This document shows positions 16,747-24,881 of a DNA stretch of 43,759 nucleotides, in pieces. Source of the DNA: an uncultured cyanobacterium (GTDB lineage Bacteria > Cyanobacteriota > Cyanobacteriia > Cyanobacteriales > Nostocaceae); assembly GCA_903903925.1 (NCBI GenBank), contig CAIVAU010000036.1:1-43759 (forward strand), in the 5' to 3' direction. Within the stretch, counting starts at the first letter, position 1. Each line of letters begins with the position of its first letter. Made by a program: the position numbers and the translations under genes. The notes below the pieces were generated by a model that had not been told where the DNA came from, did no database searches, and saw only the letters and a program-made list of their open reading frames with translations.

Positions 16747-18915
16747 ATGAAAAAAGTAATCTTTAACTGTTTATTACTCTTATTATGTTTAGAAAATAAA
16801 GCTGACGCTGTTGAAGGTATGTGGCAACCTCAACAGTTACCAAGTTTAGAAGCACAATTTAAAAAATCAGGTCTGGAATTAAACCCTCAAGACTTAACAA
16901 ATCTAGCATCTCAATCCATAGCTGCGGTGATTAGTTTGGGTGGTTGCACTGCATCATTTGTTTCCCCTTCTGGACTCGTATTAACCAATCACCACTGTGC
17001 CTATAATTCGATCCAGTACAATTCCAAAGCATCAAATAATTTACTTCAAAAAGGCTTTTTAGCAAAAACATTAGGCGCAGAATTACCCGCAACTCCTGGT
17101 AGCAGAATATATATTACTGTTGATACTCTTAATGTAACTGATGCAATTAATAAATCTGTTCGTAACAATCAAACTGGGTTAGAACGCTATCAAGCTATTA
17201 CTAACAAAAAAAAGCAACTGGTGCACCAGTGTGAATTAGATAAAGGACACAGTTGTGAAGTGTACGATTTTTATGGTGGTTTGCAATATTATCTGATTAA
17301 ACGGCTAGAGATTCGTGACGTGCGTTTGGTATATGCTCCTCCAGAAAGTATTGGCAAATTTGGCGGCAATATTGATAATTGGAGATGGCCCCGACACACA
17401 GGAGATTTCGCTTTTTATCGTGCCTATGTAGATAAAAATGGTCGTCCGGCTGATTATTCCCCCGAGAATGTTCCCTATCGCCCCCAGCATTATCTCAAAC
17501 TTTCCCGTGCTGGTCTCAAACCCAATGATTTTGTCATGGTACTTGGTTATCCAGGTCGAACTAATCGATATCGCTTAGCAGAAGAAGTCGAGCATACCTT
17601 CGGGTGGTCTTATCCTACCATACACAAGATATATATTAGTTGGATTGAAACTATTAATCAAGCTACTGCCAATAATCCAGATGCCAAAATTAAATATGCT
17701 AGTCGTATTAGTAGTTTAAATAATACTGCGAAAAACTTCGAGGGGATGATGGATGGCTTTGCTCACAGTCATCTGGTAGAAACCAAACGTCTAGTGGAAT
17801 TAAATCTGGAAAAATGGATTCAAAGTAATGATCAATTACGTAATCGTTATCAAGGTAATATAGCAAATCTTAAAGCTCTAATTGCCCGCCAGCAAGCCAG
17901 CGAGAAGCAAAATTTGGCTAGAAGATATTTAAGTACATCGGATCTGTTTAGTATTGCCCGTCGATTGTACCGTTTAAGCAAAGAAAAACAAAAGCCAGAT
18001 ACACAACGGGAACCAGGATACCAAGAACGGGACTTTCCTCAATTTCAGGAGTCATTGCGGCGACTGAAACGCAGTTTTGACCCAGAAGTAGATAAAGCTG
18101 TCTGGCTAAAATCCCTGGTTGAATATGCTAAACTTCCCAACAATCAGCGTATTCCCAGCTTTGATAAAATTTTTGGTTTGGGAAACAACTTTGAAGCCCA
18201 GAAAATTAAAAGTCAACTGGATGCTATGTATCAGGGGACTTCTTTAACTGACGAGGCAACCAGGCTAAAATGGACAGATGCTGACCCAAAAGCCTTTGCA
18301 GCGAGTAACGACCCTTTTATTAAGTTAGCAGTTGCTATGTTCGATGTAGATATGGCTGTGGAGAAGGAAAATCAGGAAATAGAAGGTTCGATGGAACAGT
18401 TGCGACCAGTATACATGGAAGCATTAATTGCCTACTATCGCCAACTGGGTAAGCCTATTTATGCTGATGCTAATGGGACATTGCGAGTTACCTTTGGTCG
18501 CATCCGGGGTTATTCACCAGCGGATGGTAGCCTCTATGAGCCTTTTACGACTTTGCGTGGTATTACAGAAAAATCTACCGGCGTTGAGCCTTTCGATGCA
18601 CCAAAGAAACAATTGGAATTGATTGAGAAAAAGAACTATGGTCGTTACTATAATCGGGCTTTAGATTCAGTTGCGGTTAATTTTCTCAGTGACCTAGATA
18701 TTACTGGTGGTAACTCTGGTTCTCCTACTGTCAATAGTAAAGGGGAACTCGTGGGTTTAGCCTTTGACGGTATCTATGAAACTATTATCAGTGATTGGGG
18801 GTTTACCAAAAATGCCAGTGCAATTCATGTGGATATTACTTATATGCTGTGGGTAATGGAATACTTAGACAATGCAAGAAATTTACTGGATGAAATGACG
18901 ATACAGGATAAATGA
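16747..18915 (+). CDS. S46 family serine dipeptidyl peptidase (DPP7/DPP11-like), exported
   Basis: A 722-residue secreted peptidase removing dipeptides from the N-terminus of oligopeptides. Residues 1-21 form a signal peptide (MKKVIFNCLLLLLCLENKAD). The mature N-terminus GMWQPQQLP is the family hallmark (PF10459). Catalytic triad: His in LTNHHCAY (82/83), Asp220 in WRWPRHTGDFAFYRAY and Ser657 in ITGGNSGSP. Eighteen residues after the Ser, at the site that is Arg in DPP11, there is Gly675, pointing to DPP7-like hydrophobic preference (inference from known DPP7/DPP11 work). S46 enzymes are best known from Bacteroidetes and gamma-proteobacteria. It is flanked by two copies of one RHH gene fragment. 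Confidence 0.9.
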   Translation: MKKVIFNCLLLLLCLENKADAVEGMWQPQQLPSLEAQFKKSGLELNPQDLTNLASQSIAAVISLGGCTASFVSPSGLVLTNHHCAYNSIQYNSKASNNLLQKGFLAKTLGAELPATPGSRIYITVDTLNVTDAINKSVRNNQTGLERYQAITNKKKQLVHQCELDKGHSCEVYDFYGGLQYYLIKRLEIRDVRLVYAPPESIGKFGGNIDNWRWPRHTGDFAFYRAYVDKNGRPADYSPENVPYRPQHYLKLSRAGLKPNDFVMVLGYPGRTNRYRLAEEVEHTFGWSYPTIHKIYISWIETINQATANNPDAKIKYASRISSLNNTAKNFEGMMDGFAHSHLVETKRLVELNLEKWIQSNDQLRNRYQGNIANLKALIARQQASEKQNLARRYLSTSDLFSIARRLYRLSKEKQKPDTQREPGYQERDFPQFQESLRRLKRSFDPEVDKAVWLKSLVEYAKLPNNQRIPSFDKIFGLGNNFEAQKIKSQLDAMYQGTSLTDEATRLKWTDADPKAFAASNDPFIKLAVAMFDVDMAVEKENQEIEGSMEQLRPVYMEALIAYYRQLGKPIYADANGTLRVTFGRIRGYSPADGSLYEPFTTLRGITEKSTGVEPFDAPKKQLELIEKKNYGRYYNRALDSVAVNFLSDLDITGGNSGSPTVNSKGELVGLAFDGIYETIISDWGFTKNASAIHVDITYMLWVMEYLDNARNLLDEMTIQDK

Positions 18916-18945
18916 TCCTTTGATCAATCTCCTGTCACCAATGCT

Positions 18946-19051
18946 CTAGCCCTATGCTTAACGAACTGGATAAAATGGTAAAAGAACTCAACATTAGCCG
19001 TCAGGCTGTGATTACAAAGCAAAGAATTACCCCAAGAATTCAATTCTAACT
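18946..19051 (+). pseudogene. Truncated second copy of the RHH gene
   Basis: Positions 18946-19015 repeat 16548-16617 with six substitutions in 70 bases; the copy encodes MLNELDKMVKELNISRQAVI and then loses similarity, running TKQRITPRIQF to a stop. The second helix of the RHH fold and everything after it are missing. It lies 30 bases after the S46 peptidase stop, so the peptidase is bracketed by direct repeats. Confidence 0.7.
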
Positions 19052-19096
19052 CCTGACCGTTTTTGAATTGGAGCGAAGCGACTTGACTCCTGTTGT

Positions 19097-20359
19097 TCAA
19101 TACTTAATCATCCGCCCTAACACAAACATGACCAACGACGCAGCCAAAGCACCTATAACGATGCTCAACATCCCAGCGTCGAAACTACCAGTGGTAGCAA
19201 TGAGCGAGCCGGGGATCAGTGAGCCACCGACACCACCAAACAGCACAGCAATCCCATTGTACAGTCCAGTGCCAGCCCCAACTTGGTCGGCAGGCAACAG
19301 ATGTTGAACAATTGCGTATTCTTGGGCAGCGTATGCGCTTTTGAAGAATACGGCGATCGCAAAGAATAAGACTAACAGTTCCAACGTGTTCACAGTCGAT
19401 GCGATGTATACCATGATACCTGCAATCAGAAAACCCACACTTGCAAGCTGCGTCCGGATCTGAAACTTATCACCAAGGTAAGCCATCAAGACAATGCCTG
19501 CGATGCCAACAGCAAAAACTACCGCGAGTGGCCACCCTAGGCGCTCAAAGTCAATCCCTTTGGCACGGTTGAAGTAAGTTGGTAACCAGTTGAGCAGACC
19601 AAAGGTACAAAAGCCATCGAGTGTACCGCCAAGGACGGCTAGCCAGAATCGGCGATCGCGCACATAGTCTGTCCTATGGGTTTTGATCACCGCAACATCA
19701 GACATCTTACGCCCAGCGCTAATATATGCCAGTTCAGTGTTACTCACGCTATGATCTTGGTGCGGCTCATCCTGCACTCCTAACCAAACGAGTGGAACTG
19801 ATAGGAGTAAACCAGCCACGCCGAGTACGGCAAATGTGTGACGCCAGCCGATGAGGTTGGTTAACGGTACGACCATGAGTGGCGCGGTTGCAGATGCAAG
19901 TATGATCCCTCCACCCCAAATCGCATTGGCACGCGATCGCTCGCCTACTGGAAACCATCGACTGGTGATCGCACTCAGCATTGGGATGTGGACACCTTCA
20001 CCGAGACCTAAAAGTAGGCGCAGCACAATCAGCGCAGTGAGCGACTGCCCAAGCACTGCATTCATAATAGTAAACAGTGAGAACGCCATAATCGCTGCAA
20101 TGACACTACGCTTAGGACCAAACCGTTCCGCAAATGGACTGAGGAGCATGTTTGATAATCCATAGGGCACAAAGAACGCGGCTAACAACAATTCACCGTT
20201 AGAACCAATCTCGCGATCCGTCCAGCCAAAATCCTGAGCAATCCGTGGCAAGGCTAGTGAGAGGTTGTTGCGATCCAGGTAATTGACGAACACTGTAACG
20301 GCGAGGAAAATTGGAATGCGCCAACGAACTCCCCCGACATGCACTGTAGCAGTTTGCAT
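19097..20359 (-). CDS. MFS transporter, anion:cation symporter (ACS) type
   Basis: A 420-residue polytopic membrane protein with about 12 hydrophobic helices in two six-helix halves. The N-terminal half has FVNYLDRNNLSLALP (the D-R-x-N of ACS-family transporters for organic acid anions such as glucarate, galactonate or tartrate), GFGWTDREIG-type loop residues, and the loop 2-3 motif PFAERFGPKRS. Arg in LRLLLGLGEGVHIPML fits the family's substrate-binding helix 4. The substrate cannot be told by eye. Start: ATG at 20359. No co-oriented partner gene is close; it converges on the truncated RHH copy. Confidence 0.88.
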   Translation of the reverse strand: MQTATVHVGGVRWRIPIFLAVTVFVNYLDRNNLSLALPRIAQDFGWTDREIGSNGELLLAAFFVPYGLSNMLLSPFAERFGPKRSVIAAIMAFSLFTIMNAVLGQSLTALIVLRLLLGLGEGVHIPMLSAITSRWFPVGERSRANAIWGGGIILASATAPLMVVPLTNLIGWRHTFAVLGVAGLLLSVPLVWLGVQDEPHQDHSVSNTELAYISAGRKMSDVAVIKTHRTDYVRDRRFWLAVLGGTLDGFCTFGLLNWLPTYFNRAKGIDFERLGWPLAVVFAVGIAGIVLMAYLGDKFQIRTQLASVGFLIAGIMVYIASTVNTLELLVLFFAIAVFFKSAYAAQEYAIVQHLLPADQVGAGTGLYNGIAVLFGGVGGSLIPGSLIATTGSFDAGMLSIVIGALAASLVMFVLGRMIKY

Positions 20360-20562
20360 AGCAGCCTCTGTAAAGTCTGATTTCCCGCTTCACAAAGGAG
20401 TTTCTCGCCCCTAAGTGCACCTACAAAGAAGACAGGAAGGTTTGCTCTTTAAGTTTATACTGACCCTGACCTTCAGTAAACAGCTATAACTCAAATCACA
20501 ACCACCCCCACTCGTTTAGCCAGCAAAAATCAATCAATGCGGTTGCATCGAGGATTGTTCCA

Positions 20563-20994
20563 TTAAGCGACTGCATAAACCTCTCTTTCTTGACGATGCA
20601 CCCGCAGTTGCTCAACGGTTAGATTGAGAAGTTCCGCCGCCTTCATTTCGGAAATTTTGCTGAATTTTAAGGCATTCCAAATCAGGTATTCATACCGTTC
20701 ATTTTCTGGAAATTCCTCAGCTTGTAGGGGTGGTGGTAATTCCATTGAATTTTGCAGAGATGCGCCTCCGGAATGCTTTTTATAAATTGCACAGATTTTG
20801 GCTTTCTCTTTAGCGTAATCGATAACCCCCATTTCTGCTAAACGGTTCAAGATGACTTGGTAACTCACCCGAAAATGCCGTTTGAGTTTAACAATATCCT
20901 TCGTTTGGGCATATATCCGCTCAAATTCAGCTTGGGGAACAAGTAGATGGCCTGCAAAATAATACGTTTTTCGTTGCCTTCTACTTGGTGGCAA
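20563..20994 (-). CDS. C-terminal part of an ImmA/IrrE-type protein, truncated
   Basis: A 143-residue protein resembling the C-terminal half of ImmA/IrrE (COG2856) proteins: FAGHLLVPQAEFERIYAQTK is like the family's FA..LLMP segment, followed by a helix-turn-helix-like LKRHFRVSYQVILNRLAEMG and a C-terminal ERYEYLIWNALKF..I.E.KAAELLNL tail. The HEXXH zinc helix that should precede it is absent; upstream in frame reads only a short unrecognisable stretch to a stop, so the first possible start is a TTG at 20994. It is either a broken gene or a non-catalytic derivative. Immediately after its stop lies a possible PIN-domain beginning (see findings). Confidence 0.6.
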   Translation of the reverse strand: MPPSRRQRKTYYFAGHLLVPQAEFERIYAQTKDIVKLKRHFRVSYQVILNRLAEMGVIDYAKEKAKICAIYKKHSGGASLQNSMELPPPLQAEEFPENERYEYLIWNALKFSKISEMKAAELLNLTVEQLRVHRQEREVYAVA

Positions 20995-21148
20995 GGTGTA
21001 CTTTCTGGGGTCCTGCCATTTACAAGTTCCATTTTGGCATCGTGATCCCGTAAGCTAAGATTGTAGTGATCTCCAACAATGCTGGATCAATTGCGATCGC
21101 TACCCCCATAGATTAACAGGCTGAATAAGGATATACGATAGGGCAACA

Positions 21149-21949
21149 ATGCAAAAACTCCTTTTTAACGACAGAGATAGCTTTAGAGCGCAAGCCCTAT
21201 TCCTTGGTAAGAAGATTAACCTACTTTCATTGGAGAATTACGTTTGCTTGGCGGCTATGCCAGTCATGGTTGCTGTAGGGGAACATGGCTGTGCAGTACT
21301 GCTGGGCTATGGTGCAGTTGTCCTGTTTAACCTTGAACCTGTAGAAAAGGTAGCCTTCTTAACGAAACTATCCTCTCAAGTGAGTGACTCTTTCACCGAC
21401 CCAGAAACAGAAGAGGTGGAAGTTCAGATCAACCTTGCGGAGAGTGAGAGAGTTAAGGAAGGAAAAATTTGGCTGCATGATTTTGGTGTAGAACGCTTGC
21501 AGATAGTAGCTGATATTCTCGCTAAGAGTGTTGTGCTGTCTCATTATGAAACTAGCCTAGCTACTGTATTTGATCAAATCGAACCGTTTGCAGCTAGTCT
21601 CCAGCGTGAAAACCGGAGTAGAAGCCAGAGTCGCGAATTACTGCGTCAACTCGGCACTACGTTGTTAGTTCAACATAAGATTGTTGGTCGAGTAGAGATT
21701 ATCGATAAGCCGGATCTGTTGTGGGAATTCCCACAGCTTGAGAACTTATATCTGCGCTTGGAGGATGAATACGAAATCCGTGAGCGTCACAATGCCTTGG
21801 AACGCAAACTAGATCTCGTTTCCCGAACCGCACAAACAGTGCTGGAGTTCATGCAGCATAGCAGTAGCCAGCGCCTAGAGTGGTACGTGGTGATTCTAAT
21901 TGTGGTGGAGATTTTGCTGTCACTGTATGATATCTTTTTCAACACCTAA
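21149..21949 (+). CDS. RMD1/YagE family protein (DUF155)
   Basis: A 266-residue protein matching the RMD1/YagE (COG1723, PF02582) family along its whole length: ARALFLG-like start (RAQALFLGKKINLLSLE), VGEHGCAVLLGYGAVVLFNL (about 42-61), VVADILAKSVVLSHYE-type core (ILAKSVVLSHYETSLA), LLIQH-like segment (TTLLVQHKIVGRVEI), then EYEIRERHNALERKLDLVSRT coiled coil, and the C-terminal helix EWYVVILIVVEILLSLYDIFF, a tail membrane anchor. Yeast RMD1 and its mitochondrial relatives affect meiosis and mitochondrial translation; the bacterial role is unknown. Followed by a clear terminator. Confidence 0.88.
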   Translation: MQKLLFNDRDSFRAQALFLGKKINLLSLENYVCLAAMPVMVAVGEHGCAVLLGYGAVVLFNLEPVEKVAFLTKLSSQVSDSFTDPETEEVEVQINLAESERVKEGKIWLHDFGVERLQIVADILAKSVVLSHYETSLATVFDQIEPFAASLQRENRSRSQSRELLRQLGTTLLVQHKIVGRVEIIDKPDLLWEFPQLENLYLRLEDEYEIRERHNALERKLDLVSRTAQTVLEFMQHSSSQRLEWYVVILIVVEILLSLYDIFFNT

Positions 21950-21968
21950 GTTCGAGTCAGTTTTCATC

Positions 21969-22006
21969 AAAAACACCCGCCAGTTCAAATTGAAGGGGGT
22001 GTTTTT
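21969..22006 (+). terminator. Rho-independent terminator after the RMD1-family gene
   Basis: AAAAACACCC pairs with GGGTGTTTTT, loop of about 18 bases, ending in a T run. Placed 20 bases after the stop codon. The arms also give an A run on the opposite strand, so it may serve the convergent D1 gene as well. Confidence 0.8.
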
Positions 22007-22065
22007 GTGGAACCGAAAGCAGACCAAAAATTCTCATGAACAACGCAGAGATAACAAAGAAAAAT

Positions 22066-23175
22066 TTATGCGCTCATTCTGACTCCTGAATCCTGACTTC
22101 TGACTTCTGTTGGTGATCCACCAGACAGAACAAGGGGGAAATTATGGGCATTAGGAGCATGCATGGCTTGAATTCCGAGGCTGGCCCGATTCAGTAAATC
22201 CGCTTCTGTATTAATGACTGCACCCTGGCTATCTAAGACGGAATGATGGAAGTTAAACCCATTCAAATCAAATGCCATTGTACACACACCTAGTGCTGCA
22301 AACCAGATACATACTGTTGGCAATGCAGCTAAAAGTAAATGGAAAGCACGGTGGTTTCGACTACCAAAGGGAGGAATCAGCAAACGTCCTAAGAAACCAT
22401 AATGTCCTGCCAAGAAGTTGTAGGTTAAATGAGGTTGACCAAACTTATAACTTGCGTTTATCGATTCATCCTCACCCGCTAAGGTCCGAATGAGTGTTGA
22501 GGTGACTAAAGAACCATGCAAGGCACTCAGAAGTGCGCCACCAAACACTCCAGCAACCCCTAACATATGAAATGGATGCATCAGGATATTGTGGTCTGCC
22601 TGAAATGCCACCATGAAGTGGAAAGTACCCGCAATTCCTAAAGGTAGACCATCAGAAAAGCTGCCTTGACCTATGGGGTAAATCAGCAAAACTGCCGTTG
22701 CTGCTGCAGCAGGTGCAGAAAAAGCAACAGCAATCCAAGGGCGCAAACCTAAGCGATAGCTTAGTTCCCAGAGTCGTCCTAAATAGCACCAAATACCAAT
22801 CAGAAAATGCAGCACAATTAACTGGTAGGGACCACCATTGTAAAGCCATTCATCTATAGAAGCAGCATCCCAAATTGGGTAGATGTGTAGACCGATCGCC
22901 GCAGATGTTGGTATAACAGCGGCTGTCATCAAATTGTTGCCATCCATCAAAGAACCCATGACTGGCTCTCGAATGCCATCCATATCTACGCTAGGAGCAG
23001 CAATAAAAGCCAGGATGAAACAAGTGGTCGCAACTAGCAAACTAGGAATCATCAGAACGCCAAACCAGCCGATGTAGAGACGATTATCAGTGCTGGTAAT
23101 CCACCCGCAAAACCGATCCCAGATCTTTAAGAAATCGAATTCTTTTCGACGTTGAATAATGCTACTCATCGCCAT
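22066..23175 (-). CDS. psbA: Divergent photosystem II D1 protein ('rogue'-type PsbA)
   Basis: A 369-residue D1 homologue of the thylakoid membrane with five helices. In canonical numbering (residue minus 5) it keeps His118, Tyr161, Asp170, His190, His198, His215 and His272 (pigment, YZ pair, chlorophyll and iron ligands). Mn-cluster ligands are altered: E189D, E333A, D342V, A344S, while H332 and H337 remain; N87A, N181H, N298D and S264G (QB site) also differ. This pattern fits the rogue/sentinel D1 class, thought to give PSII unable to evolve oxygen. Positions 127-128 are Leu-Gly, not the Gln-Asp I recall for chlorophyll f synthase, so ChlF is unlikely. AGGAGG precedes the ATG by 3 bases. The last ~12 residues are repeat-encoded. 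Confidence 0.88.
   Translation of the reverse strand: MAMSSIIQRRKEFDFLKIWDRFCGWITSTDNRLYIGWFGVLMIPSLLVATTCFILAFIAAPSVDMDGIREPVMGSLMDGNNLMTAAVIPTSAAIGLHIYPIWDAASIDEWLYNGGPYQLIVLHFLIGIWCYLGRLWELSYRLGLRPWIAVAFSAPAAAATAVLLIYPIGQGSFSDGLPLGIAGTFHFMVAFQADHNILMHPFHMLGVAGVFGGALLSALHGSLVTSTLIRTLAGEDESINASYKFGQPHLTYNFLAGHYGFLGRLLIPPFGSRNHRAFHLLLAALPTVCIWFAALGVCTMAFDLNGFNFHHSVLDSQGAVINTEADLLNRASLGIQAMHAPNAHNFPLVLSGGSPTEVRSQDSGVRMSA
22079..22110. repeat. Heptamer repeats (minus-strand GAAGTCA/GGAGTCA) inside the end of the D1 gene
   Basis: On the minus strand the sequence reads GAAGTCA, GAAGTCA, GGATTCA, GGAGTCA, i.e. four units of the STRR heptamer, coding for the tail [13 protein letters not shown] of the D1 homologue. 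Confidence 0.85.
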
Positions 23176-23417
23176 ATTCCTCCTATATTTTCGTGATCTC
23201 CTCTGTTTTGCACTCTTATCTTGTACAAAGCAAAACTGTGCAGATCTCCAATTACTTAGGGACTGCGCACAAAGTATGTCCAGGCATGACTCTACCTTAA
23301 AGTTAGACTGAAAATTTGAAGAACTTCTAAGGCAAAAGAAACTTTTAATGAAAGCCCTTGTGCGCTCTTGCGGTAGTGAGTGGGTCTCGTTCCGATTTTT
23401 AGAACTTTATATTTTTT

Positions 23418-24332
23418 TTAGAGATCACTTTTTGGAATTTCTTCACGGGATTCTATCATCAATCGCATAGTTTCTATCGTTAAATCTCTTAAATCCTTAT
23501 TAAGAAAAACAACTCCTTGTGAACCAAACCAGCGGTCAAAAATCGAGACATATTTGTTATCACCAGCGAGAAATTCTTGCATGAATTTGAAAAGGGTATA
23601 GTTCACTGAGTGAAGGAATTTGGAATTATTTTCAGGAACCATGCAAGCAATCCCTTCCCTAGAATAAGGGCGAGCTGGTACAACCTCAAAAGCATCTGAT
23701 TTTTTTGTTGTTTCCAGCCATCCCTCTAACAGGATACTATCTGACGCAAAAGCGTCTATTTTCCCCTGTTGCAAAGCAGTATATCCTTGTGCCCGATCAG
23801 GAAGATACACCAGTTGAGCTTGGGGCTGTACTCGCTTGAGTGCTAACTCGTTAGTCGTTTGCCCAAGTACGCCTATGCGCTTACCAATCAAGGACTGAGG
23901 AGAACCAAAATCACTTCCCTTCTTTACCAATAACTGGGTACCGGTAGCACCGTAGCTCACGGAAAAATCTACCTGGCGATCGCGTTCCCATGTAAAGCTG
24001 CTAGCATCACAAACAATATCAACCTGTCGGTTGAGTATTTTGGGAATCCTTTCCCCTGGAGTCAATGGGATCAATTTCAATTGGATTTTTCTTTTCAGTT
24101 CCTTTTGTAACTGCTCTTTAATCAGATTTAACATGTCCACAGAATAACCGACTAACTGTCCGTTCTTGCTGGCGTAGGCATAAGGAATTGCATCTTTGCT
24201 AGTGCCAGCTGTCAGTACTCCTGTCCTAGCTACTTTTTGCATCACAGTTTCTCCCACCGCTAGACTTGGTGTAAATACTGTGAATATCAGGCTAAGGGTA
24301 GTAATCGCAATTTTTTTATACATAATTCTCAT
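23418..24332 (-). CDS. Periplasmic amino-acid-type solute-binding protein (SBP family 3)
   Basis: A 304-residue exported protein: a signal peptide (about 1-27, MRIMYKKIAITTLSLIFTVF... ending in AVGE), then the PBP type II fold of polar amino acid ABC transporters: GVLTAGTSKDAIPYAY, GQLVGYSVDMLNLIKEQL, VDIVCDASSFTWERDRQVDFS, a hinge GKRIGVLGQTTNE and IDAFASDSILLEGW. The family binds glutamate, aspartate or related amino acids; the Arg in ERDRQVDFS matches the usual carboxylate-binding region. No permease or ATPase gene is beside it, so it is an orphan binding protein or may have a sensory role. An alternative start is three codons later. Divergent from the pentapeptide gene. Confidence 0.85.
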   Translation of the reverse strand: MRIMYKKIAITTLSLIFTVFTPSLAVGETVMQKVARTGVLTAGTSKDAIPYAYASKNGQLVGYSVDMLNLIKEQLQKELKRKIQLKLIPLTPGERIPKILNRQVDIVCDASSFTWERDRQVDFSVSYGATGTQLLVKKGSDFGSPQSLIGKRIGVLGQTTNELALKRVQPQAQLVYLPDRAQGYTALQQGKIDAFASDSILLEGWLETTKKSDAFEVVPARPYSREGIACMVPENNSKFLHSVNYTLFKFMQEFLAGDNKYVSIFDRWFGSQGVVFLNKDLRDLTIETMRLMIESREEIPKSDL

Positions 24333-24373
24333 TTATATCAAGTTTCCTTCATAAAGTAAAAATAAAGTAACAG

Positions 24374-24397
24374 TAAGATGCGCGATCGCACATCTTA
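24374..24397. promoter_or_regulatory. 24-bp palindrome centred on a HIP1 site, divergent promoter region
   Basis: TAAGATG (24374-24380) and CATCTTA (24391-24397) flank CGCGATCGCA; the whole is palindromic except one base pair. It lies between the divergent starts of the binding-protein gene (24332) and the pentapeptide gene (24472) with no T run, so an operator is more likely than a terminator. Confidence 0.4.
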
Positions 24398-24471
24398 ATT
24401 TATAAATTTTTACCATATAGGATTACGCTAGTGACCTAAACTACTGATGAGACAACCTGTGAAGCTGTGAT

Positions 24472-24861
24472 ATGTCGGAAGTAAATTCTCAACAGCCCAT
24501 GAATTCAGTGGCTACTCTTGTAGAGAAGTATACAGAGGGAAAACGGGACTTTAGTAGAGCAGAACTGGGTAATGCCAATTTGCAAGGCGTTAACCTCAAA
24601 GGTGCTGACCTCAGTTATGCTGACTTGAGTGAAGCGAACCTGAGGGGTGCCAATCTCAGGGGAACTGACCTAAGCTACGCTGACCTCAGTCAAGCTAATC
24701 TCAGTGATGCTGATCTTAGAGGAGCCTTGTTAATTTCAGCCAATCTACGCGATGCTGATCTTAGAGGAGCGCACTTGGAAAAGGCAGACTACGATCGCAG
24801 CACCCATTTTCCCCAGGATTTTGATCCAGTTAAGGCGGATATGCAGATTCGAGATGATTGA
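24472..24861 (+). CDS. Pentapeptide repeat protein (129 aa)
   Basis: A 129-residue protein with an N-terminal 25-residue helical leader (VATLVEKYTEGKRDF), then about 14 tandem A(D/N)LXX units: ANLQGVNLKGADLSYADLSE and onward to ADLRGAHLEKADYD (about 27-107), and an acidic C-terminal tail (FDPVKADMQIRDD). Pentapeptide repeats form a right-handed quadrilateral beta helix. The length is typical of small soluble cyanobacterial members, whose functions are mostly unknown; a DNA-gyrase-mimic role exists for Qnr/MfpA but nothing specific supports it here. Stop 20 bases before the convergent FUSC gene. Confidence 0.9.
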   Translation: MSEVNSQQPMNSVATLVEKYTEGKRDFSRAELGNANLQGVNLKGADLSYADLSEANLRGANLRGTDLSYADLSQANLSDADLRGALLISANLRDADLRGAHLEKADYDRSTHFPQDFDPVKADMQIRDD

Positions 24862-24881
24862 CTATACCAATTGGGTAGCAT

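Noticed and set aside
22066..23175. Chlorophyll f synthase (ChlF, super-rogue PsbA) for the divergent D1
   Set aside because: Canonical positions 127-128 are Leu-Gly (CYLGR), not the Gln-Asp I recall as diagnostic, and no far-red photosynthesis cluster genes are in the window.
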